This document shows, piece by piece, positions 58,805 to 64,000 of a DNA stretch of 64,000 nucleotides. The notes beneath the pieces are model-generated. The model was given only the letters and a program-made list of their open reading frames with translations, was not told where the DNA came from and searched no databases. Source of the stretch: Xenophilus arseniciresistens. GTDB taxonomy: Bacteria; Pseudomonadota; Gammaproteobacteria; Burkholderiales; Burkholderiaceae_C. Position 1 is the stretch's first letter. Every line of letters starts with the position of its first letter. The position numbers were made by a program, and so were the translations under genes. Location of the stretch: positions 744,001 to 808,000 of the forward strand of contig NZ_JAQIPB010000002.1 of assembly GCF_028023875.1 (NCBI RefSeq), written 5' to 3'.

Positions 58805-59776
58805 TCAGGAAACCTTGAAGCCGGTCTTCTTCACGATCGGCTCCCAGCGCAGCGTGTCCTCCTGCATGGTGCGCTGCAGGTCGGCCGGGCTTCCACCGCC
58901 CACGTCCAGGCCCAGCGCGGCGAAGCGCTCGCGCACGTCGGGCCGCAGCAGCACCTTGTTGACCGCCGCGTTCACCTGCCCGATGGCCGCCGAAGGCGTG
59001 CGCGCCGGCGCGTACATGGCGAACCAGCCCTTGCCGACGATGTTGGGATAGCCCTGCTCCTTGAAGCTCGGCACCTCCGACATCACCGGGCTGCGCGCCT
59101 CGCCCGAGGTGGCGAGCATGCGCACCTTGCCGGCCCTGGCGTTCTGCTCCCATTCCATCACCACGTCGATGCCCGCGGGCACGTGGTTGCCCAGCACCGC
59201 CGACTGCAGCGCGGCGCCGCCGTTGAAGGGGACGTGGATCATGTTCACGCCCAGGGCGCTGCCGATCATCTCGCCGAAGAAATGCGGCAGGCTGCCCGCG
59301 GCAGGTGATCCGAAGCTGGCGTTCTGCGGGTTCGCCTTGATCCAGCTGACGTACTCCTGCAGCGTGCGCGCCGGCGTCTGCGGCGACACCGCCAGCCCGA
59401 ACGCGAAGTCGCACAGACGCACCACGGGCGCGAAGTCCCGCCGGGGTTCGTAGTTCAGCTTGGTGAACACCATGGGCGCCAGCACCGGCACGACGATGGG
59501 CGTGATCATCATGGTGCCGCCGTCGGGCGGCGCGGCCTTGAGCAGATCAGCCGCCAGCCTGCCGCCGGCGCCGGTGCGGTTGTCGATGATGACCGTGCGC
59601 TTGAGCTCCTCGCCCAGCTTCTCCGCGACGATGCGCGAGACCACGTCGATGGATCCGCCGGCCGGGAAGCCGACCAGCAGTTTCAGCAGACGCTCGGGCT
59701 GGGCCAGTGCGGGGCCGGCCAGGGCCGAGGCGGCCAGCGCGCCCGCGCGGGTGATGATTTGGCGTCGTTTCATCAT
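58805..59776 (-). CDS. Bug-family substrate-binding protein, catabolic operon
   Basis: A 323-residue periplasmic binding protein. Signal peptide: MKRRQIITRAGALAASALAGPALAQ (an Arg-Arg pair is present, so Tat export is possible). Bug blocks: KLLVGFPAGGSIDVVSRIVAE, VIIDNRTGAGGRLAA, and MIHVPFNGGAALQSAVLGNHV. No membrane partners are nearby. It is the last gene of the operon and overlaps the aldehyde dehydrogenase stop (ATGA). The ligand is probably the aromatic or organic acid the operon degrades. Confidence 0.9.
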   Translation of the reverse strand: MMKRRQIITRAGALAASALAGPALAQPERLLKLLVGFPAGGSIDVVSRIVAEKLGEELKRTVIIDNRTGAGGRLAADLLKAAPPDGGTMMITPIVVPVLAPMVFTKLNYEPRRDFAPVVRLCDFAFGLAVSPQTPARTLQEYVSWIKANPQNASFGSPAAGSLPHFFGEMIGSALGVNMIHVPFNGGAALQSAVLGNHVPAGIDVVMEWEQNARAGKVRMLATSGEARSPVMSEVPSFKEQGYPNIVGKGWFAMYAPARTPSAAIGQVNAAVNKVLLRPDVRERFAALGLDVGGGSPADLQRTMQEDTLRWEPIVKKTGFKVS

Positions 59777-61236
59777 GCTTGTCTCCGTGCGTCCTTCGGG
59801 ACGCTGTAGTGGGTGAACCGCGTTTCCAGAAATGCTTCCATGCCCTCGATGCCCGATTCGCTGCCCCAGCCGCTGGCCTTGAGGCCGCCGAAAGGCGCCT
59901 CGGGCACCGAGACACCGATGCCGTTGATGGCGAGGCTGCCGACTTCGAGCCGCTGCGAGACGGCCTGGATGGTGCGCGCCGAATCGGTGAAGAGGTAGCC
60001 CGCCAGGCCGTAGTCGCTGCGGTTGGCCAGGGCGATGGCCTCATCGAGGCTGTCGAAGGGCAAGGCGCAGGCGACCGGGCCGAAAGGCTCCTCCACCATG
60101 GCCGGCGCGTCCAGCGGCACGTCGGCCAGCAGGGTGGGCGCGGCGAAGTAGCCGGCCTCGGGCACGCGGCCGGCCCGGGTCAGCACACGCGCACCGCAGG
60201 CCGCCGAGCGGGCCACCAGGTCCTGCACCGCATGCAGCCGGCGCGCCTGCGCCAGCGGGCCCATCTGGGTGCCGGGCGCATCGCCCGGCCCGATGCGCAG
60301 GTCGTCTGCCGCTGCCTGGAAGGCCTCGAGAAAGTCGGCGTAGCGACTGCGGGCCACGAAGAAGCGCGTGGGCGCCAGGCAGGCCTGGCCGGCGTTGCGG
60401 AACTTGTGCGGCACCATCAGGGCCACCGTGCTTTCGATGTCCGCGTCCTCGCAGACGATCACGGGCGCGTGGCCGCCCAGCTCCAGCGTGATGCGCTTGA
60501 GCTGCGCCGCCGCCATCTGCGCCAGGTGGCGGCCCACCGGCACCGAGCCCGTGAAGCTCAGCTTGCGGATGACCGGCGATTCGATCAGCGCCGTGGACAC
60601 CTCGGCCGGCACGCCGTAGACGAGCTGCAACACGCCTTCGGGCAGTTCCTCGGCCAGGCAGGCCACCATCGCGGCCACGCTGGCGGGCGTTTCTTCGGCG
60701 GCCTTGAGGATGATCGAGCAGCCGGCAGCCAGGGCGCCGCCGATCTTGCGCGCCGACAGCACGAGCGGGAAGTTCCACGGCGAGAAGGCCGCGACCGGCC
60801 CGGCCGGGACCTTGAGCACGTCCATGCGCGCGTCGGCCGAGCGGGCCGGCAGCACGCGCCCATGCACGCGGCGGGCTTCCTCGGCGTACCACTTGATCAG
60901 GTCGGCCGCCATCAGGCATTCGGCGCGCGCCTCGGCCAGGGGCTTGCCCTGCTCGGCGGTGAGCAGCGCCGCAATGTCGTCGGCGCGGGCGCGCAGGCGC
61001 GCCACGCCGCGCTCCAGCCGCGCGCAGCGCTCGTGGGCGGGCACGGCCTTCCAGGCCTCGAAAGCCGGGCCGGCGCAATCCAGGGCCTCCTGCAGGTCGG
61101 CCCGGCTGGCCAGGCGCAGCTCGCCCAGGGGCTCGGCCGTGGCCGGGTCGACCACGACATGGCGGCCCTCGCCCCGGCCGGCGCGCCAGCGCCCGGCCAC
61201 CAGCAGTTCCGGGCAGCGATAAATAGCGACGCTCAT
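59773..61236 (-). CDS. NAD(P)-dependent aldehyde dehydrogenase (succinate-semialdehyde dehydrogenase-like)
   Basis: A 487-residue ALDH. The coenzyme part has AFSPWNFPLVLSARKIGGALAAG and SFTGSVPVGRHLAQ. The general-base Glu is in LELGGHAPVIV and the nucleophile Cys in NAGQACLAPTRFFV. The C-terminus has EEPFGPVACALPF. The closest type is succinate-semialdehyde dehydrogenase, but with Rieske-oxygenase neighbours it could oxidise an aromatic or aliphatic aldehyde formed in the pathway. It lies 58 nt after the SDR gene. Confidence 0.9.
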   Translation of the reverse strand: MSVAIYRCPELLVAGRWRAGRGEGRHVVVDPATAEPLGELRLASRADLQEALDCAGPAFEAWKAVPAHERCARLERGVARLRARADDIAALLTAEQGKPLAEARAECLMAADLIKWYAEEARRVHGRVLPARSADARMDVLKVPAGPVAAFSPWNFPLVLSARKIGGALAAGCSIILKAAEETPASVAAMVACLAEELPEGVLQLVYGVPAEVSTALIESPVIRKLSFTGSVPVGRHLAQMAAAQLKRITLELGGHAPVIVCEDADIESTVALMVPHKFRNAGQACLAPTRFFVARSRYADFLEAFQAAADDLRIGPGDAPGTQMGPLAQARRLHAVQDLVARSAACGARVLTRAGRVPEAGYFAAPTLLADVPLDAPAMVEEPFGPVACALPFDSLDEAIALANRSDYGLAGYLFTDSARTIQAVSQRLEVGSLAINGIGVSVPEAPFGGLKASGWGSESGIEGMEAFLETRFTHYSVPKDARRQA

Positions 61237-61294
61237 AGAGAAACCTTCGCGCTACGCGCTGCGGTGCGAGCGCCTTCGGGCGGCCGGGCGGCGC

Positions 61295-62053
61295 TCATAT
61301 GTTGCGCCCCCCGTCAACGTCCAGGCAGACGCCCGTGAGGTAGCTCGCCTCGTCGGAGGCGAGGAAGGCCGCGGCGCTGGCCACATCGGCCGGGCGCGTG
61401 AAGCGCCCCAGCGGAATGCGCGAGAGGAAACGCTCGCGGTTGGCGGGCGTGTCTTCCATGCCCATGAAGTCACCCAGCATGGCCGTCTCGCCGATCATCG
61501 GATTGACCGCATTCACGCGCACGCCATGGCGCGCCAGCTCCAGCGCCAGGCCCTTGGTGAGGTTGATCATCGCGGCCTTGCTGGCGCTGTACCAGGTCAG
61601 GCCCGGGCCGGGGCGCACGCCGGTGGTCGAGGCCACGTTGACGAAGCAGCCGCCGCCCTGGCGCACGAAGTGTGGCGCCACCACCTGGGCCGACCAGAAC
61701 ACGCTTTTCAGGTTGACCTGCAGCACGCGATCGAACTCGGCTTCCGTCACCTCCAGCGCCGGCTTGTTGCGGTGCGTGGTGCCCGCGTTGTTGACCATCA
61801 CATGCAGCCCCCCGAGCTGCGCGAGCGTGTGCGCCACGAGTTCGCGAAAGGGCTGCTCGCGCGCCACGTCGCAGGCGAATGCGGCGGCTTGGCCGCCCGC
61901 CGCGCGGATGCCCGCGGCCACTGCCTGGGCGCCCTCGCCGTTGAGATCGGCCACCATCACCGCGGCGCCGCGCCGGCCGAACTGCCGTGCGATCTCCGCG
62001 CCGAAGCCCGACGCGCCGCCCGTGACGATGGCGACCTTGTCCTTGAGTTCCAT
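61295..62053 (-). CDS. SDR-family dehydrogenase, classical type
   Basis: A 252-residue classical SDR. Coenzyme motif VTGGASGFGAEIARQF, NNAG in VMVNNAGTTHRN, catalytic Ser in VNVASTTGV, Tyr-x3-Lys in WYSASKAAMINL, and the ending YLTGVCLDVDGG. The Asp at the end of the second strand (VADLNGE) suggests NAD. It sits in the catabolic operon between the VanB-like reductase (9 nt away) and the aldehyde dehydrogenase, so it probably oxidises an alcohol intermediate. Confidence 0.92.
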   Translation of the reverse strand: MELKDKVAIVTGGASGFGAEIARQFGRRGAAVMVADLNGEGAQAVAAGIRAAGGQAAAFACDVAREQPFRELVAHTLAQLGGLHVMVNNAGTTHRNKPALEVTEAEFDRVLQVNLKSVFWSAQVVAPHFVRQGGGCFVNVASTTGVRPGPGLTWYSASKAAMINLTKGLALELARHGVRVNAVNPMIGETAMLGDFMGMEDTPANRERFLSRIPLGRFTRPADVASAAAFLASDEASYLTGVCLDVDGGRNI

Positions 62054-62062
62054 GCTGTCTCC

Positions 62063-63016
62063 TCAGATATCCAGAACCAGCCGCGGCCCCGCACAGCGGG
62101 AGACGCAGACCATCATGCGCTGCCGGGCCGCGGGGTCGCCCGCGTCCAGCACCGAATCGAAATGCCGGACCTCGCCGTCCAGCACCGGCGCCTCGCAGGT
62201 GCCGCACAGCCCTTCGCGGCAGGCGCTGGGGTGCTCGATGCCCAGCCGCTCCAGCGCCGCCAGCACGCTCTCGCCGGCCTCGACACGGGTGGCGCAGCCA
62301 CTGCGGGCCAGCACCAGCTCAAAAGCCGTCGATGCGTGCGCCGCCACGGGCGCCGCCTGGAAGCGCTCCAGGTGCAGCCGGCCCGGCGGCCAGTGCTGCG
62401 TGGCCGCCTGCACGGCCTCCAGCATGGGCGCGGGGCCGCACACGTAAAGGCCGTCCCAGCGCGGCTCTTCAAGCTGCTGCGCCAGCGCGGGCGGGCCGCC
62501 GTGTTCGTCGTCCAGATGCAGCCGCAGCCGCGGGCCGGCCAGTGCGCGCAGCTCCTCCAGGTAGGCCACCCGCGCCGCGGAACGCGCGCACACCAGCAGC
62601 TCCCAGTCCAGGCCGGCGCGCTCGCAGTGGCGCGCCATGGCGCAGATCGGCGTGATGCCGATGCCGCCGGCCACCAGCAGCACGCGCCGGTCGCCCGGCG
62701 CCATCGCGAACAGGTTGCGCGGCGCGCTGGCGCCCAGCGCCTGCCCCACCTTGAGCTTCTCGTGCACCCACCGCGATCCGCCGCGGCTGCGCTCGTCCCA
62801 GCCCACGGCAAGCTCGTACATGTCCTGCGTGGCCGCGCCAGCCGCATTGACCAGCGAGTACTGGCGCACCAGGCCGTTGGGCAGGGCGAGGTCGATGTGG
62901 GCGCCCGGCGCACCGCCCGGCAGCGGCCGGCCGGCCGCGTGGCGCAGTTGCACCTGCAGCACGTCGCGCGCCACGGCCCGCACGGCCTGCACCACCACCG
63001 GCTGCGTGGTCGTCAT
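62063..63016 (-). CDS. VanB-like oxygenase reductase (PDR family)
   Basis: A 317-residue reductase. The order is an FMN-binding barrel (HIDLALPNGLVRQYSLVN), an NAD-binding domain (LLVAGGIGITPICAMARH and YVCGPAPMLEAV), and a C-terminal plant-type [2Fe-2S] ferredoxin with CREGLCGTCEAPVLDG and the last Cys in MMVCVSRC. It passes electrons from NADH to the Rieske oxygenase encoded directly upstream. Its start lies in the stop of that gene (ATGA). Confidence 0.93.
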   Translation of the reverse strand: MTTTQPVVVQAVRAVARDVLQVQLRHAAGRPLPGGAPGAHIDLALPNGLVRQYSLVNAAGAATQDMYELAVGWDERSRGGSRWVHEKLKVGQALGASAPRNLFAMAPGDRRVLLVAGGIGITPICAMARHCERAGLDWELLVCARSAARVAYLEELRALAGPRLRLHLDDEHGGPPALAQQLEEPRWDGLYVCGPAPMLEAVQAATQHWPPGRLHLERFQAAPVAAHASTAFELVLARSGCATRVEAGESVLAALERLGIEHPSACREGLCGTCEAPVLDGEVRHFDSVLDAGDPAARQRMMVCVSRCAGPRLVLDI

Positions 63017-64000
63017 GGCGACTCCGCGGCAGCCTCGTTCCGGGCCATGCGGTCCATCAGCCAGCGGGCCTGGTTCAGGCCGGCATCGGCACCGATGGCC
63101 ACCATGGGCCGGTCGGGGACGAGGTTCATCACCTTCTGCTGGCCCTCGATCATGCGGCGGTCTTCCTCGAAGGCGACCAGCACGTCCTGGTAGATCTGCT
63201 CGGTCATCGCCTCGTCGTCCAGCGCGAAGTTGCGGGCCTGGCAGAACCAGTAGTGGCTGGTGGTCGCGGTCTCCGGCGTCTGGATGGAGGTGTGGCGAAA
63301 CTGCAGTGCCTGCGGCACGCGGTGCCCCTCGGGCGCGCCCGTGCCCGCGGGCGCCGAGCCCGCATCCATGCGCAGCAGCGCGGGCGGCGACCACTGGTAG
63401 ATCTGCCAGCGGTCGACCTTGCCGCTGAAGCTCGCCACCCGCTTGTGCAGGTTGGGCATCTCGTCGTCCAGGTACCAGCGGCGGATGGTGAGCATGCCGT
63501 TGCCGGTGGTGTCGCGCTCGATCTGGGGCTTGAGATCGGCGGCGCTGCCGGTGCCCAGCGTGGTGGGATGCACCCAGGCCAGGTGGGTGAAGTCCAGCAG
63601 GTTGTCGACGATGAGCTTGTAGTTGGCCTGGTAGTGCAGGTAGCCCGGCTTCATGCGCCATTCGGGCGAGTCGTGCCAGAAGAAGTCGGCGATCTGCGCG
63701 GCGTCGGCGCGCGCAGCATCGCCCATCCAGATCCAGACCAGCCGGTCCCTTTCCACCACGGGGTAGCTGCGCACGCAGGTGCGCGGCGGCACGCTGGCCT
63801 GACCCGGCACTTCGACGCAGGCGCCCGAGGGATCGAACTTGAGTCCGTGGTACATGCAGCGCACGCAGTCGCCTTCCTGCCGCCCCAGGTGCAGGGGCGC
63901 GGCACGATGGCAGCAGCGGTCTTCCAGCGCGACGGCGCGGCCCTGCGTGTCGCGGTAGAGCAGCACCGGCTCGCCGAGCAGCACGCGCGAGACCAGCCCC
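63013..64000 (-). CDS. Rieske aromatic-ring oxygenase, alpha subunit (5' end outside window)
   Basis: The open frame runs off the right edge, so the N-terminus is missing; at least 328 residues are present. The Rieske cluster ligands are in RCCHRAAPLHLG (C-x-H) and VRCMYHGLKF (C-x2-H). The mononuclear-iron region has NLLDFTHLAWVHP, with the D-x2-H-x4-H pattern. It resembles VanA-type demethylases and phenoxybenzoate/phthalate oxygenases, which demethylate or hydroxylate aromatic acids; the substrate is unknown. It is coupled to the VanB-like reductase gene (ATGA). Confidence 0.9.
   Translation of the reverse strand, partial: GLVSRVLLGEPVLLYRDTQGRAVALEDRCCHRAAPLHLGRQEGDCVRCMYHGLKFDPSGACVEVPGQASVPPRTCVRSYPVVERDRLVWIWMGDAARADAAQIADFFWHDSPEWRMKPGYLHYQANYKLIVDNLLDFTHLAWVHPTTLGTGSAADLKPQIERDTTGNGMLTIRRWYLDDEMPNLHKRVASFSGKVDRWQIYQWSPPALLRMDAGSAPAGTGAPEGHRVPQALQFRHTSIQTPETATTSHYWFCQARNFALDDEAMTEQIYQDVLVAFEEDRRMIEGQQKVMNLVPDRPMVAIGADAGLNQARWLMDRMARNEAAAESP

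Overview
This is a high-GC bacterial chromosome segment that reads as Burkholderiales, most likely Comamonadaceae. The support is two orphan Bug-type (tripartite tricarboxylate) substrate-binding proteins, a malonate matR-matA-Bug-matB cluster, a Rhizobium-type glpV-S glycerol ABC system, and dense ATGA-coupled operons. I see no rRNA, tRNA, CRISPR array, phage or complete insertion sequence. Nearly all of the window is coding.

Layout. 1-1.3 kb: partial H-NS-like gene, long intergenic region, UspA. 1.3-9.1 kb: DUF418 membrane protein, DadA-like FAD oxidoreductase, then a malonate module on the minus strand (GntR regulator, malonyl-CoA decarboxylase, Bug protein, malonyl-CoA synthetase) with a 14-bp palindrome upstream of the regulator. 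9.2-11.1 kb: RluA-type pseudouridine synthase and a PAP2 phosphatase, convergent and separated by a 269-bp element with inverted-repeat ends. 11.2-16 kb: nitronate monooxygenase, a long acyl-CoA dehydrogenase, and etfBA with a strong terminator. 16.1-24.8 kb: MscS channel plus class II deacetylase, then divergently MoxR-DUF58-TgpA-MltB-HD hydrolase, and a small lipoprotein. 24.9-33.4 kb: a BLUF protein, then a ten-gene, tightly overlapping minus-strand operon for a 2,5-dialkylresorcinol-type product. It holds darA, darB, ACP, a second ketosynthase, a ketosynthase-like partner, an ABC exporter, a BtrH-like acyltransferase, a conserved unknown, and a stray DUF1016 N-terminal domain. 33.6-43.7 kb: glycerol uptake and catabolism (glpD-S-T-P-Q-U-V, divergent glpR-glpK). 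43.7-57.5 kb: zinc-ribbon protein, then a split alpha-E/ATP-grasp pair, comEC, and a second locus with a DUF2126 transglutaminase, an ATP-grasp/alpha-E fusion and a transglutaminase. 57.6-64 kb: RidA-like protein and an atypical SDR, converging on a catabolic operon (Rieske oxygenase cut by the window edge, VanB-like reductase, SDR, aldehyde dehydrogenase, Bug protein).

How they work together. Malonate would be captured by the Bug protein, activated by MatB and decarboxylated by MatA. Glycerol enters by the ABC importer, is phosphorylated by GlpK and oxidised by GlpD under GlpR control. The acyl-CoA dehydrogenase passes electrons to ETF. The dialkylresorcinol operon carries its own ACP, condensing enzymes and exporter. 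The amidoligase-like genes form two paralogous sets of unknown product.

Most unusual points: the dialkylresorcinol operon with BtrH-like and DUF1016 insertions; the repeat element whose CTAG ends supply the stop codons of both flanking genes; a BLUF protein with His in place of the flavin-contacting Gln50; and a glycerol importer whose two ATPases carry complementary degenerate motifs. All assignments come from reading motifs and gene order; no database search was run.
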